From Macrococcus sp. 19Msa1099 (GTDB taxonomy: Bacteria > Bacillota > Bacilli > Staphylococcales > Staphylococcaceae): DNA of 64,000 bases. The notes below the pieces were generated by a model, which saw nothing but the letters and a program-made list of their open reading frames with translations, was not told the origin of the DNA and did no database searches. Positions 15,538 through 25,506 of this stretch are shown here, one piece after another. The DNA lies in assembly GCA_019357535.2 (NCBI GenBank), contig CP079955.1, forward strand, positions 372,001 to 436,000, written 5' to 3'. The position numbers and the translations under genes are program-made. The number at the start of each line of letters is the position of its first letter. Position 1 is the stretch's first letter.

Positions 15538-17061
15538 TTATTTAATCCAAGGATCACTATCTTCCTCAGCTTTTTGAGTTAAATACTTGATTGTATCACT
15601 ATTTTCCATAACGATGACTAATACGAATTTGTTTCCACGTGTACCATCCATATAGTAAACAGTATCCCCATCTTCGTTTTTAGTAGTATATTTAGGTGGT
15701 CCGAAGAATTCTTCAATATTATCAAGATCCCAATCTTCATAAGAATCTGGCACGATTAAGATACGCTTGACTTTGTCTTTATCATCATATTCGATGCCCA
15801 TATTTCCATATGCTTTCATGTTTTCTTTATTAGAATCGATATATTCTGAATCATCACCTAATAAATCTTCGACTTCGTCTTTCGTCATTCCAACTTTAAT
15901 ATCCTGGAATTCGTCGATGTGAATTGCACGTGTATATCCATCGATAAATTCATCGCTTGTTAAGCTGATTGAACGACGCTCACTTTGTTCTTCTTCCTTT
16001 TTCGCCTGCTTTTCATAATTCTCTTCTTTGTATTTAGAAATAAGTGCTTCATCAAACGTTACTGTAACTTCTTGAGGCATAGTGTCTTCTGTCTTCTTGA
16101 TTGTTACTTTTTCTTTAGTTGACTCAAATTCTTTATCGTCAGCTGTACCTTTTGCCTGAACTTCAACTTCTTTTCCAATCTCAAAAGGTCCAACAGTATA
16201 TGAATCTTCTCCTGTTGTAGTTTCTTTACCATTGATGAATATTTTATAGTCGCTATCATCTAGAGAGTATGTACCTTCTGGAGAAATATGCAGGTAAGTG
16301 TATTCAAAGTCCTCTTTAGCTGTCAATCCTGTACCCATATCGATGATAAGGTTACCTTTGAACTTCTTACCTTCAATTTCTTTTGTTGCAGGAATCGTAT
16401 AATTTCCGAGAGGTAAGCTACCGAGTTTGACGCTTTCATCACTTTTAAGATGAGCTGTTTTTTCTTTGCCATTTAATTTGTATGTTAATTTACTTATTTC
16501 ATTGGCAGAGACAGAAACTTCATGTGATGGGATATTGAAGGCATATTTTTGGAATAGGCCCAATGCTTTTCCATCTTGCGCAACTTTCAGCACCTCATCT
16601 CCATCTTCATCTGATACTGAGGTGATCGGATACCCTGTCTGTTTCATTGAAGCCGTACTCGTTTTAATGTTTTCCATGAATGTGCGTGCTTCATCATTTG
16701 CATATAAGTAATCGATAAATGCTTTCGCTTCGCTTTTACCAATCTCTTCATCACCGCATGTTACAAGGGTGCTTAATTTTCCAGCGTCTTTATTTTTTAC
16801 GGCATCTGATATTTTATTTGCAACTGACATAGAATCGTACTGACTTTGTATCAATTTATAGATTCCAAATAATAATACGAGTGCTGCTATTGCACCGATA
16901 ATGAGTGATTTCGTCTTCTTATCCATAGGTTGGCGTGGTGCAGGAGCAGGTGTAGGGGCTGCGTGTTGATTATTCTGATTAATTTCTACAGGAGTCCCGC
17001 ACTTTGTACAAACTTTCTGACCGGGCTTTATTTCGTTACCACATTTACTACAATACTTCAT
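15538..17061 (-). CDS. TcaA-like zinc-ribbon membrane protein
   Basis: A 507-aa protein with a four-cysteine zinc ribbon (Cys4, Cys7, Cys18, Cys21), a Pro/Ala linker, one membrane helix near residues 50-70 and a large extracytoplasmic part. That order is that of staphylococcal TcaA, linked with teicoplanin susceptibility and cell-wall stress. The outer part holds repeated beta-rich domains and a Lys/Glu-rich helix near residue 350. A C-terminal module, FQDIKVGMTKDEVEDLLG, resembles SmpA/BamE-like or DUF4309-type folds. AGGAG precedes the ATG. The next gene upstream also starts with a zinc ribbon, 18 bp away, so both form one operon. A glycopeptide link is inference. Confidence 0.78.
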   Translation of the reverse strand: MKYCSKCGNEIKPGQKVCTKCGTPVEINQNNQHAAPTPAPAPRQPMDKKTKSLIIGAIAALVLLFGIYKLIQSQYDSMSVANKISDAVKNKDAGKLSTLVTCGDEEIGKSEAKAFIDYLYANDEARTFMENIKTSTASMKQTGYPITSVSDEDGDEVLKVAQDGKALGLFQKYAFNIPSHEVSVSANEISKLTYKLNGKEKTAHLKSDESVKLGSLPLGNYTIPATKEIEGKKFKGNLIIDMGTGLTAKEDFEYTYLHISPEGTYSLDDSDYKIFINGKETTTGEDSYTVGPFEIGKEVEVQAKGTADDKEFESTKEKVTIKKTEDTMPQEVTVTFDEALISKYKEENYEKQAKKEEEQSERRSISLTSDEFIDGYTRAIHIDEFQDIKVGMTKDEVEDLLGDDSEYIDSNKENMKAYGNMGIEYDDKDKVKRILIVPDSYEDWDLDNIEEFFGPPKYTTKNEDGDTVYYMDGTRGNKFVLVIVMENSDTIKYLTQKAEEDSDPWIK

Positions 17062-17079
17062 AATTCAATGCTCCTTCTA

Positions 17080-17997
17080 TTAGTTATTAAATAATCCATT
17101 AAATAATTCGCTAAATTCTCCTAACTGGCTTTGAACGATACTTGTAATAATCGATTTAATAAGTTCCATAGCGATATCTTTAAAGATGATTAAAGCAATT
17201 AATGTGATGATTGCGTAGATTGTAATAATAAGGTAAGTAGGAATTTTGCTGGCAATGTGTGCTGAATACTTACTGATTAAATAAATGCCAGAGAAAATTA
17301 ATAGAAAGACCCCAATAATTGTCATTGCAGATGCAATTTTATAAGAATCTACGACATAGAGAAGTAATCCTAGGGCGATAAAGATAATGCTATAGACATT
17401 GATGAGAACGAAATCTGATAGTACTTTAGCTAATGTTAATCCATTATTGATTAAGAATTTAGAAAGTAAGAATGTAGCCAGGAATAAAATTGCTAATAAC
17501 AAAAAGCTGCTAAATAGTAATTTTGTAATGATATCACTTTTTGATGTTCCAAAATACCCAATATCATCAGGTATTGCAAGTGCTAATAAAATACCGACAA
17601 TAATTAATCCTGCAAGTACAAGAATAGAACTGAGCGCTAGTGTGAAGTGGTGATTACTAGTAACTTCTTCGTCATGCGCACGAAATGCTTGTCTGAAGAA
17701 TCCTTTTCCTTCATTGACTAATGCCTTAGATTGCTCATTTACCTGTTCTTTATTGATGATTGGCTGTGCAGGTGGCACTTGATGTGTCTGTTGAGTGGTC
17801 TGTTGCTGAGTTACTTGAGGTTGTTCTTGTTGGTCGTTATGTATTACGCTGTCATTCTGTGGTTCATATGTTACTGTATTGTCTGCTGTCGAATGACTTT
17901 CAGTTTGTGATGCCTTTTGCGCACGAAGATCATTTCCGCATTCGCCGCAAAAGGCATCATTAATGCCGACTTCATTATTACATTGATTACATCTCAT
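17080..17997 (-). CDS. Zinc-ribbon polytopic membrane protein
   Basis: A 305-aa protein. It opens with a zinc ribbon (MRCNQCNNEV...CGECG), followed by a Gln/Thr-rich low-complexity linker (about residues 30-100) and five or six membrane helices from about 125 to the end. It resembles the uncharacterised zinc-ribbon/DUF6574-type proteins of Firmicutes. The start is ATG at 17997 after GGAGGG; the longer frame to 18030 has no site. It is first in a two-gene operon with the TcaA-like gene. Its role is unknown; a function in envelope sensing with that neighbour is a guess. Confidence 0.7.
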   Translation of the reverse strand: MRCNQCNNEVGINDAFCGECGNDLRAQKASQTESHSTADNTVTYEPQNDSVIHNDQQEQPQVTQQQTTQQTHQVPPAQPIINKEQVNEQSKALVNEGKGFFRQAFRAHDEEVTSNHHFTLALSSILVLAGLIIVGILLALAIPDDIGYFGTSKSDIITKLLFSSFLLLAILFLATFLLSKFLINNGLTLAKVLSDFVLINVYSIIFIALGLLLYVVDSYKIASAMTIIGVFLLIFSGIYLISKYSAHIASKIPTYLIITIYAIITLIALIIFKDIAMELIKSIITSIVQSQLGEFSELFNGLFNN

Positions 17998-18152
17998 ATT
18001 ATTCCCTCCAAATTTATGTTGTCTTTTCAATTATAGAATAAAAATACACTGTATACTATGTAAAAAGTAAAAATATATGAAAAATTATTAAAAATCAATG
18101 TCATTTTCAGTTATTTTAATGTTAGTTTTCATTAGTTTTATTATTAATGTAT

Positions 18153-18185
18153 GTAGTAAAAAAGACATCCTGATAAGGATGTCTT
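18153..18185 (-). terminator. Terminator of pcp
   Basis: AAGACATCC and GGATGTCTT pair around a 6-nt loop. On the minus strand the stem is followed by a run of T. It overlaps the pcp stop codon. Confidence 0.85.
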
Positions 18186-18819
18186 AATGGATACGTCCAG
18201 TAGTGTACTGGATATCTTCTTGATATGTGAGTGCTGCTTCAATTGCAAGATGCAATGCTTCTGTAACTGTTGCAATTGGCATTGAGGGATGTGTATCTGT
18301 TTGTTCAGGTGCGAAAGGAACATGGATAAAGCCACCACGAATTGAAGGGAATTCGTTTTGTATCATGTATAACAATTGATACATGAGTTCATTGCATACA
18401 AACGTTCCTGCGCTATAAGAAACTTCAGCAGGGATCTCATGGTCCTGTATACTTTTAACAATCGCTTTAACAGGTAAATTTGAAAAATATGCATTGTCCC
18501 CGTCTTCATGAATAGGTATACCTGAAGGTTGAACACCCGCATTATCCGGTATACGCGCTTCGATCAGATTGATTGCGACTTGTTCTATAGTTATTTTATC
18601 ACGTCCACCTGCTTGACCCACGCAGATGACAATATCAGGAAAGTTCTTCATGATGGTTGCCTTTAATTGTTCAGCACCTTGTTGGAATACTGTTGGCAAT
18701 TGTTGTTTTATAATCTCTGCGCCCATTATAGTATCCGGGAGTCCTTGGACTGCTTCGAATGATGGATTGATGGTTGCATCACCGAATGCATCGAATCCTG
18801 TTACAATAACACGTCTCAA
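18184..18819 (-). CDS. pcp: Pyrrolidone-carboxylate peptidase (pyroglutamyl peptidase I)
   Basis: A 211-aa cysteine peptidase of family C15 that removes N-terminal pyroglutamate from peptides. The start matches the family (VIVTGFDAFGDATINPS), the catalytic Cys is in SYSAGTFVCNELMYQ, the His in GGFIHVPF, and the Glu in the KITIEQVAIN region. I place the start at TTG 18819, 9 bp after AGAGAGG; the ATG at 18828 touches that site and would leave no spacing. It is monocistronic, divergent from the methyltransferase gene. Confidence 0.9.
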   Translation of the reverse strand: MRRVIVTGFDAFGDATINPSFEAVQGLPDTIMGAEIIKQQLPTVFQQGAEQLKATIMKNFPDIVICVGQAGGRDKITIEQVAINLIEARIPDNAGVQPSGIPIHEDGDNAYFSNLPVKAIVKSIQDHEIPAEVSYSAGTFVCNELMYQLLYMIQNEFPSIRGGFIHVPFAPEQTDTHPSMPIATVTEALHLAIEAALTYQEDIQYTTGRIH

Positions 18820-18907
18820 TAGAATCATCCTCTCTTTTTGTTATTACTATTTTATACATAAATTGAACAGATGTATAATATAAGTAACGATAATGGGAGG
18901 TAATGAA

Positions 18908-19588
18908 ATGACGACATTCAATGCTTATCAGGCTAATAAATATGACGCTTTCTTTGAAACTAAAAAAGGTAGATATATCTATGAAGTGGAAACAAGAGAT
19001 CTACTCAACATGCTTGATCTAAAACCTGGCATGCGTATCCTGGAAATCGGCAGTGGTACAGGGCTATATATCACGAAGTTTGCAGAGCAAGGTATCAAGA
19101 TGGTTGGAATTGATATTTCTGAACATATGACAGCGATAGCACAGCAGAAAATTGACCATCTAAAGCTTGACGCAGAAGTGCATGTAATGGATGCAAATCA
19201 TATTGATTTCCCGGAAAATTATTTCGATGCTGCTTTTTCTATGGGGGTTTTTGATTTTATTGAACAACCTGAAAACGTCTATCAGTCAATCAGTAAAGTG
19301 GTAAAGCCGGGTGGTAAGATTGTGATAGCAACTGTAAATCGTGAAAGTCAATATGGTGAACTTTATATGAGTCCAGAATTTAATCAAGGTAAAGTATATG
19401 CACATGCACATTTTAAGTCGCTGGATGATTTAGTTGCGATGCGACCTGACCATGTATTTCAGAAATCAGCATGTTTATTTGTTGCTTATGATGCAGAGGA
19501 ATCGATGTTTACATTAGAAAAGGAGGAGGAATTAAGAAATACAATTGCTGGTGGATGGATTACTGTAGGATTTATAAATAAAAAATAG
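18908..19588 (+). CDS. Class I SAM-dependent methyltransferase
   Basis: A 226-aa methyltransferase of the UbiE/methyltransferase-11 type. The SAM-binding Gly loop is ILEIGSGTGLY (about 45-55), with VGIDISEHM as motif II and KPGGKIVIAT as the post-motif. The substrate cannot be assigned. The start is ATG at 18908, 7 bp after GGGAGG; an earlier ATG at 18893 precedes the site. A TATAAT at 18874-18879 suggests its own promoter. It is followed by the mqo promoter region and appears monocistronic. Confidence 0.82.
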   Translation: MTTFNAYQANKYDAFFETKKGRYIYEVETRDLLNMLDLKPGMRILEIGSGTGLYITKFAEQGIKMVGIDISEHMTAIAQQKIDHLKLDAEVHVMDANHIDFPENYFDAAFSMGVFDFIEQPENVYQSISKVVKPGGKIVIATVNRESQYGELYMSPEFNQGKVYAHAHFKSLDDLVAMRPDHVFQKSACLFVAYDAEESMFTLEKEEELRNTIAGGWITVGFINKK

Positions 19589-19651
19589 AACTGTAGTATT
19601 ATAATTTCTTGTATCCGGTTACATTTTTTTAGATTAAATGCGATGCGAGTA

Positions 19652-19679
19652 TTACAAATGACAAAAAAAGGTCTATAAT
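19652..19679 (+). promoter_or_regulatory. Putative mqo promoter
   Basis: TTACAA (19652-19657) and TATAAT (19674-19679) with a 16-bp spacer, 38 bp upstream of the start codon. Confidence 0.55.
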
Positions 19680-19717
19680 AGAGGTATTGTATTTTATCAA
19701 AAATGGGGGCAGAGATA

Positions 19718-21208
19718 ATGAAACGTAAATTTAAAGAAACAGATGTAATCTTGATCGGTGGCGGCATTATGAGCGCGACACTCGGTGTATTGTTAAAAGA
19801 ACTTGATCCATCAATTAATATTAAAGTGTTTGAAAAGCTAGGAGCTTCAGGACTCGAAAGCTCTAACGCCTGGAATAATGCGGGGACAGGACATTCAGCA
19901 CTGTGTGAACTGAATTATACGACAGAAGATGAGGACGGTAATATTGATATTACAAAAGCGAGTGGTGTTAATGAACAGTTTCAGTTATCTAAACAGTTAT
20001 GGGCGTACTTAGCACAGCAAGGCAAATTAAAGGATCCTGGCAACTTTATCATGCCCGTACCGCACTTAAGCTTTGTGGAAGGTGAGCAGAATGTAGATTT
20101 CTTGAAACGTCGTCTTAAAGCTTTATCTGATAATCCGTTATTTGAAGGGATGGAACTTACGGAAGACCATGACAAGATGCGTGAATGGGTTCCGTTGATG
20201 ATGGAAGGCCGTAATCCGAATGAAAAGATTGCAATTACACGTATGGAAGCAGGTACGGACGTTAACTTCGGCGCATTAACAAATGACCTGTTCGATATTA
20301 TGACAAGTTATGATGGTGCAGTTATTCATTATAATCATACAGTGAAAGATATTAAGAGAAATGACAATGACAGCTGGGATGTTAAAGTCTATGATCAAAA
20401 TCATAAGACAACTGAAGTCCATAGTGCGAAATTCGTGTTTATTGGTGCTGGAGGATACGCTTTACCATTATTACAGAAGACAAAGATTCCTGAGGCTAAA
20501 GGGGTAGGCGGCTTCCCGGTGAGTGGATTATTCTTAGTATGTAAAGACCCATCAATTGTTGAACAGCATCTTGCAAAAGTTTACGGTAAAGCAAAAGTAG
20601 GTGCACCCCCAATGTCAGTGCCGCATCTAGACACACGTTATATAGACGGTGAACGTGCATTACTCTTTGGACCATATGCTGGATTCTCTCCAAAGTTCTT
20701 AAAAACAGGGCGTTATACAGATTTAATTGAATCTGTAACACCAGGCAATATTACGAATATGCTTTCAGCAGGTGCGAAAGAGATGAAATTAACGCAGTAC
20801 TTAATTTCCCAAGTTATGCAGAATCATGAAGCACGTATGGAAGAATTACGTGAATTCGTACCGAATGCGAAATCTGAAGACTGGGAGATTGTTGTCGCAG
20901 GACAACGTGTTCAAGTTATTAAAGAAACTGAAGATGGCGGCAAAGGAACGCTCCAATTTGGTACGGAAGTGATTACAAGTGAGGATGGTAGTATCGCAGC
21001 CTTACTAGGAGCATCACCTGGGGCTTCAACTGCAGTCCATGTTATGCTACGTGTAATTAATGAATGTTTCGGTGAGCGTATGACAGAATTTGAACCAAAG
21101 ATAAAAGAGATGATTCCATCATACGGTAAGAAGTTAGCAGAACACCCTGAACTGTTTAAAGAAATTAACAAACAGACAGCGAGTGCTTTAGGATTGAAAG
21201 AGAAGTAA
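19718..21208 (+). CDS. mqo: Malate:quinone oxidoreductase
   Basis: A 496-aa FAD-dependent peripheral membrane enzyme that oxidises malate to oxaloacetate and reduces menaquinone. FAD motif [14 protein letters not shown] is at the N-terminus, with [22 protein letters not shown] and [15 protein letters not shown] further on and LLGASPGAS near the end. Staphylococci carry Mqo1 and a paralogue (Mqo2/Lqo) that uses lactate; from memory of those sequences, this one is closer to Mqo1 ([10 protein letters not shown]). The start is ATG at 19718 after a G-rich site. It is monocistronic, with a terminator downstream. Confidence 0.94.
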   Translation: MKRKFKETDVILIGGGIMSATLGVLLKELDPSINIKVFEKLGASGLESSNAWNNAGTGHSALCELNYTTEDEDGNIDITKASGVNEQFQLSKQLWAYLAQQGKLKDPGNFIMPVPHLSFVEGEQNVDFLKRRLKALSDNPLFEGMELTEDHDKMREWVPLMMEGRNPNEKIAITRMEAGTDVNFGALTNDLFDIMTSYDGAVIHYNHTVKDIKRNDNDSWDVKVYDQNHKTTEVHSAKFVFIGAGGYALPLLQKTKIPEAKGVGGFPVSGLFLVCKDPSIVEQHLAKVYGKAKVGAPPMSVPHLDTRYIDGERALLFGPYAGFSPKFLKTGRYTDLIESVTPGNITNMLSAGAKEMKLTQYLISQVMQNHEARMEELREFVPNAKSEDWEIVVAGQRVQVIKETEDGGKGTLQFGTEVITSEDGSIAALLGASPGASTAVHVMLRVINECFGERMTEFEPKIKEMIPSYGKKLAEHPELFKEINKQTASALGLKEK

Positions 21209-21240
21209 TGATAGATGACTTATAATTTAGTTTGATATAT

Positions 21241-21278
21241 GACTCGAACGATGCTCATAAGCATTGTTCGGGTTTTAT
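21241..21278 (+). terminator. Terminator of mqo
   Basis: CTCGAACGATGC and GCATTGTTCGGG form a 12-bp stem with G-T pairs and a short loop, followed by a TTTT stretch. Confidence 0.75.
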
Positions 21279-21377
21279 TGTACTTGCAGCATCATAATTC
21301 ATGACTAGCTTAATCATTATGTCAATCGCATGCATTATGATATTTTAAATATAATATTAAGAAAAGAAGGATGGCCT

Positions 21378-22319
21378 ATGCTTGAACGTATAAACATTGT
21401 ATTACAGAAGTACATCGCTGTATTGACGCTATTGTCTTTATTATGTGGCGTTATCTTTGATGGATATTTGAAGCATCTTATATTTATTGTGCCCTATATT
21501 TTTGCCTTTATGACATTTAGTGGCAGCATCCGTATGAAATTCAGAGACCTTCGTATATTTCTGGAAGCGAAGGGTACAATTCTGTATTGTATGTTCATAT
21601 TGCACGTTGTCATGCCCGCCATCAGTTATGTGATTGCATCGACATTGTTTGATGATCGACTGTTAGTGATTGGGTTTGTTATGCTTATGACCGTCCCGAC
21701 AGGCGTTACAAGTCTGATCTGGATAAGTATTGGTAGAGGAGATGTCGCACTTGGCATCGCTGTGATATTGCTGGACACATTATTAGCACCAGTCATCATC
21801 CCTTTCGTGCTGCATCTGGTGTCCGGGACGACAGTTGAGATTGATACATTCAGTCTCGTTATTGGATTGATATTCATGATTGTTGTACCTACAATCATTG
21901 CGATACTCTTGAACGAACTCACAAAGGGTAAGTTTCCGGACTGGATCGGCAATCGTTTAAGTCCATTTTCTAAAATGGCACTTTTCCTTATTGTATTGAT
22001 TAACGGAAGCGCGATTGGTCCTTATGTGAAAGATATGAATCTTGAGTTACTGAAGATTATTGCGGTTGTATTTGTTATCGTGGTTATAGGTTACATCATT
22101 GCAGTAGGATCTAGCTACTTTATGCAGCATAGCTATGCACGTCATGTGTCGATGACCTTTTTAGGGGGGATGAGAAATATCTCTACCGGTGTCATAGTTG
22201 CAACAACATACTTTCCACCAAAGGTTGCAATGCCAGTGGCTTTTGGTATGCTGTTTCAACAGTTATTTGCAAGTATCGTCAGCACACAGCTAGAAAAGAG
22301 ACATCCTGGAGAAAACTAA
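21378..22319 (+). CDS. Bile acid:sodium symporter (BASS) family transporter
   Basis: A 313-aa protein with about ten membrane helices. It has the BASS/ArsB-like family features: PYIFAFMTFSGSIRM early, VPTGVTSLIWISIGRGD with the typical crossing region, and GGMRNISTGVIVA near the end. Members carry organic anions, pantoate or glucosinolate precursors along with sodium, so no substrate is assigned. The start is ATG at 21378, after GAAGGA. It seems to be transcribed alone, with no clear terminator before the next gene. Confidence 0.8.
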   Translation: MLERINIVLQKYIAVLTLLSLLCGVIFDGYLKHLIFIVPYIFAFMTFSGSIRMKFRDLRIFLEAKGTILYCMFILHVVMPAISYVIASTLFDDRLLVIGFVMLMTVPTGVTSLIWISIGRGDVALGIAVILLDTLLAPVIIPFVLHLVSGTTVEIDTFSLVIGLIFMIVVPTIIAILLNELTKGKFPDWIGNRLSPFSKMALFLIVLINGSAIGPYVKDMNLELLKIIAVVFVIVVIGYIIAVGSSYFMQHSYARHVSMTFLGGMRNISTGVIVATTYFPPKVAMPVAFGMLFQQLFASIVSTQLEKRHPGEN

Positions 22320-22474
22320 AATTTAATTTTTCGACGGAATTATTAAAGAATTGCAGAAAATACTGTGATTCTTTTTATTTTTGCAGGAAATAATTGAAAA
22401 ACTGCAGAAGCTTTGATTTTACTCGATTTGCGTTGAAAAAAATTACGTATTATATTGAATTTGAGGTGATATTT

Positions 22475-23389
22475 TTGATAAAAAAGGTTCACAAACCGAG
22501 TACAGTACAAGCGTATTTATATGAATTAGAAAATCGAGTACATATGGAGCTAGACGACTATTATAAATTTGTGAAATATAAGAAAGGCTTTGAAGGTGAA
22601 CTCAGGTTCTTTGAAATGATTGAACATCTAGAAGGAGAATATATCATAATATGGGATATTAATATCGTGAAACCTGTACGCGTGCAATTCGATTTCATTA
22701 TTATTACGGCAAATAACATATTGCACTTTGATATCAAAAATTATAGTGGTAATTATCGTTATCAGAACAACCGGTTAATGAGTGAACAAGGTAAGACGGA
22801 TAAAGATATCTTTATACAGTTAGACAATGCAGATTCCTATTTAAAACAGCTCATTGCAAAGTACGAGATGCCTCAAAAACTGATCAGTAAAATTATATTT
22901 ATCAATGAAGATTTCAATTTAACAGGCTTTAGTGGAAAAGACTATGTAATGTTCTCGCACGAACTTGAACCAGTGTTTAATTACTTAAAGTCATGTAAAG
23001 GAATCACACAGCAAATGATCAACCTCGCAGATGCACTTATAAAGCTTCATGACAATGAAGGTGTTGACAACCGAATTCATTATTACAATCTTGAAGATTT
23101 AAAGTTAGGCCTGCGCTGCCCGAAATGCAGGAAGATGGAGATGAGCAGAATTCGAAGGAAGACTTATTTTAAATGTAGTTGCGGAAATAAATTGAAAAAC
23201 GAAAATGCAGTATTACAAGCTTACGAAGTATTAGCTTTGTTTGGTAAGGATAAAGTGAAAAGAAAAGATATTGTAGATTTTACTGGTTTATCAAATCGTA
23301 CGGTAACGAGATTGATGAATCAGCATTTCTATAAACATTCACATTACAGAGGTACTTACTATAAGAAAGGTGAACAAATTAATATTTAG
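22475..23389 (+). CDS. NERD-domain protein with zinc ribbon and helix-turn-helix
   Basis: A 304-aa protein. The NERD nuclease-related domain spans about residues 35-150: KGFEGELRFFEMI, then VQFDFIIIT and LHFDIKNYSG, whose Glu, Asp and Asp/Lys residues fit the PD-(D/E)XK-like active site. A zinc ribbon follows (CPKC...CSCG, about residues 210-235). The C-terminus (KRKDIVDFTGLSNRTVTRLM) looks like a helix-turn-helix. NERD proteins are assumed to process DNA; none of that is shown here. The start is TTG at 22475, just after GAGGTGAT. The hairpin array begins immediately downstream. Confidence 0.78.
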   Translation: MIKKVHKPSTVQAYLYELENRVHMELDDYYKFVKYKKGFEGELRFFEMIEHLEGEYIIIWDINIVKPVRVQFDFIIITANNILHFDIKNYSGNYRYQNNRLMSEQGKTDKDIFIQLDNADSYLKQLIAKYEMPQKLISKIIFINEDFNLTGFSGKDYVMFSHELEPVFNYLKSCKGITQQMINLADALIKLHDNEGVDNRIHYYNLEDLKLGLRCPKCRKMEMSRIRRKTYFKCSCGNKLKNENAVLQAYEVLALFGKDKVKRKDIVDFTGLSNRTVTRLMNQHFYKHSHYRGTYYKKGEQINI

Positions 23390-23402
23390 ATAGATTTGAT
23401 TG

Positions 23403-23870
23403 CAAGTTGGCCCGTAAATTAAAAACATGGGCCAAAATCAGGACCGAGGTGAGAGGAAGTGAAGCAAGATGGCTCATAAAAAATAAACATGAGCCAAGAT
23501 GAAGACCGAGGTGAGAGAAAATTAAGCAAGTTGGCTCATAAAAAATAAACATGAGCCAAGATTAGGACCGAGGTGAGAGGAAATGAAGCAAGTTGGCTCA
23601 TAAAAAATAAACATGGGCCAAGATGAGCAGCGAGACGAGGGAAAGTGAAGCAAGTTGGCTCATAAAAATAAAACATGAGCCAAGATGAGCAGCGAGACGA
23701 GAGGAAGTGAAGCAAGTTGGCTCATAAAAATAAAACATGAGCCAAGATGAAGACCGAGACGAGGGGAAGTGAAGCAAGTTGGCTCATAAAAATAAAACAT
23801 GGGCCAAGATGAGGGGCGAGACGAGTGGAAGTGGATCAAGATGGCCCGTAAATTAAAAACACGAGCCATC
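23403..23870. repeat. Eight tandem 62-bp hairpin repeats
   Basis: Eight units fill the gap between the NERD gene and the aldehyde dehydrogenase gene. The GGCTC/GGCCC core recurs at 23409, 23471, 23533, 23595, 23657, 23719, 23781 and 23843, an exact 62-bp period. Each unit can fold into a 9-bp hairpin (TTGGCTCAT, 11-nt A-rich loop, ATGAGCCAA), followed by a conserved purine-rich linker (GACCGAGGTGAGAGGAAGTG or close). Arms change together: units 2, 3, 5 and 6 are CTC/GAG, unit 1 is CCC/GGG, units 4 and 7 are CTC/GGG with a G-T pair, and unit 8 has CGT/ACG at the loop end. It is not coding. Confidence 0.96.
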
Positions 23871-23904
23871 TCGCTAGTAATCAGGCGAAAGTATATTACA
23901 AGAC

Positions 23905-23938
23905 CTAAAAAACACCTCATCCACAATGGATGAGGTGT
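23905..23938 (-). terminator. Terminator of the aldehyde dehydrogenase gene
   Basis: A perfect 11-bp stem (ACACCTCATCC/GGATGAGGTGT) with a 5-nt loop, followed on the minus strand by six T residues. Confidence 0.9.
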
Positions 23939-23958
23939 GCATCATATCATTCAGCGTA

Positions 23959-25437
23959 TTACTGATAGATACCTTTGGCTTTATCTGAGTAATCGATATA
24001 AATATTTTTTACTTGTTGGTAGTGACGTAACGTATCTTTGTAAGTTTCGCGTCCGATACCTGATTTCTTGTAACCACCGAATGGAGATCCTGCTGGAATC
24101 TGGTTGTATGTGTTGATCCAGATTCGACCAGTGTCTATTGCATTAGCAACTTGCAATGCATCATTTAAGTTTGCTGTGAAGATACCGCCAGCTAAACCAT
24201 ATTCTGAATCATTCGCTTTCTCGATAACTTCTTCTTTTGTTTTAAATTTAGATACCAATACGACTGGCCCAAAGATTTCTTCTTGAACTAAACGTGATTT
24301 GTTATCTTCAAATTCAACGATTGTCGGTGGGAAGAAGAATCCTTTATCACGTCCATTATCCATTAAGCGTTTTCCGCCAGTAACGATATTAAGTCCTTCT
24401 TCTTTAGCAATTTCGATATATTCTTCAATCTTATCGATTTGTGCCTGTCCTGTTTGTGAACCATAATGATTATTTTCATCCATAGGGTCACCTACACGTA
24501 CTTTTTCAAAAGCATCTTTAAGTTTGGCTACAAACTCATCATAGATACCTTCTTGAACGTATAGTCGGCTACCTGCTGAACAAACTTCTCCTTGGTTAAA
24601 TAAAATACCGAGTTGTGCACCTTCAATTGCTTGCTCAATATTTGCATCATCGAAGATAATGTTCGCACTTTTACCTCCAAGCTCTAAAGTCGCTGGAACG
24701 ATACGTTTTGCTGCAGCTTCTGCAACACCGTAACCGACTTCAGTAGAACCTGTAAATGATACTTTTGCTACATCTTCATGATTGAAGATTGCGTTACCTG
24801 ACTCCGAACCTTTACCTGTTAAAACATTTAATACCCCTTTAGGTAAGATGTCCTGAACAATTTCAGCAAACTTCAGTAATGATAACGGTGTTGATGATGA
24901 TGGTTGAATAACAACGGCATTACCAGCAGCAAGCGCAGGTGCTAACTTCCAAGAAGCCAGTAGCATTGGGAAGTTCCATGCAACAACTGCACCTACTACA
25001 CCGATGGGTTCGTGTTTAATAATACTGATGACATCTGCATCTACTTCTTTATTTGTTCCTTCATCAGCAAGTATGACACCTGCAAAATATCGGAAATGTT
25101 CAATTGCCATTGGAATATCAATATTTAATGATTCACGTATGGCTTTACCACTATTTAATGATTCAATTTTAGCAAGTTCTTCACGATGTTCTTCCATTTT
25201 GTCTGCAATTTGATTTAATAGTTTTGCTTTTTCGTTGTGAGAAGTGTGGCGCCATGTTTTAAAAGCTTCCTCAGCTGATTTCACAGCTACATCTACATCT
25301 TCTTCTGTTGCTTTTGCAATCTTAGCTAATACTTCTCCTGTGGCTGGATTTGTTACATTTAAGGTTTCTCCTGCAGCACTATCTTTAAATTCACCATTAA
25401 TAAATAATCCATATTGTTCTTTTAATAAGTTACTCAT
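23959..25437 (-). CDS. NAD(P)-dependent aldehyde dehydrogenase
   Basis: A 492-aa member of the ALDH superfamily, which oxidises aldehydes to carboxylic acids. NAD-binding [16 protein letters not shown], the catalytic-Glu motif [14 protein letters not shown], the catalytic-Cys motif [13 protein letters not shown], and the C-terminal [19 protein letters not shown] are all intact. It resembles Firmicute DhaS/AldA enzymes; betaine-aldehyde activity cannot be excluded, but there is no choline operon nearby. AGGAGGAAG precedes the ATG. It is a single-gene unit with its own promoter, operator-like palindrome and terminator. Confidence 0.92.
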   Translation of the reverse strand: MSNLLKEQYGLFINGEFKDSAAGETLNVTNPATGEVLAKIAKATEEDVDVAVKSAEEAFKTWRHTSHNEKAKLLNQIADKMEEHREELAKIESLNSGKAIRESLNIDIPMAIEHFRYFAGVILADEGTNKEVDADVISIIKHEPIGVVGAVVAWNFPMLLASWKLAPALAAGNAVVIQPSSSTPLSLLKFAEIVQDILPKGVLNVLTGKGSESGNAIFNHEDVAKVSFTGSTEVGYGVAEAAAKRIVPATLELGGKSANIIFDDANIEQAIEGAQLGILFNQGEVCSAGSRLYVQEGIYDEFVAKLKDAFEKVRVGDPMDENNHYGSQTGQAQIDKIEEYIEIAKEEGLNIVTGGKRLMDNGRDKGFFFPPTIVEFEDNKSRLVQEEIFGPVVLVSKFKTKEEVIEKANDSEYGLAGGIFTANLNDALQVANAIDTGRIWINTYNQIPAGSPFGGYKKSGIGRETYKDTLRHYQQVKNIYIDYSDKAKGIYQ

Positions 25438-25476
25438 GATCTTCCTCCTAATAGTAAAATCGTATTGCTCCTATTT

Positions 25477-25506
25477 ATTGTACATCTGTACGCTCTTCAT
25501 AAGCAA
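25477..25506 (-). promoter_or_regulatory. Putative promoter of the aldehyde dehydrogenase gene
   Basis: On the minus strand, TTGCTT (25501-25506) and TACAAT (25477-25482) with an 18-bp spacer, about 40 bp upstream of the start codon. Confidence 0.5.

Noticed and set aside
15538..17997. A mobile or phage-derived block of two zinc-ribbon genes
   Set aside because: No integrase, flanking repeat or abrupt composition change; TcaA-like genes are usual in this family of bacteria.
22428..22456. Promoter TTGCGT-17-TATATT before the NERD gene
   Set aside because: The predicted transcript would begin at about the ribosome site (22463), leaving no leader, so I do not list it.
23403..23870. CRISPR array
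   Set aside because: The 62-bp units are similar over their whole length, so there are no unique spacers, and there are no cas genes.
23660..23926. Minus-strand open frame of 88 codons through the hairpin array
   Set aside because: It lies inside the repeats, has no ribosome site and no recognisable pattern.
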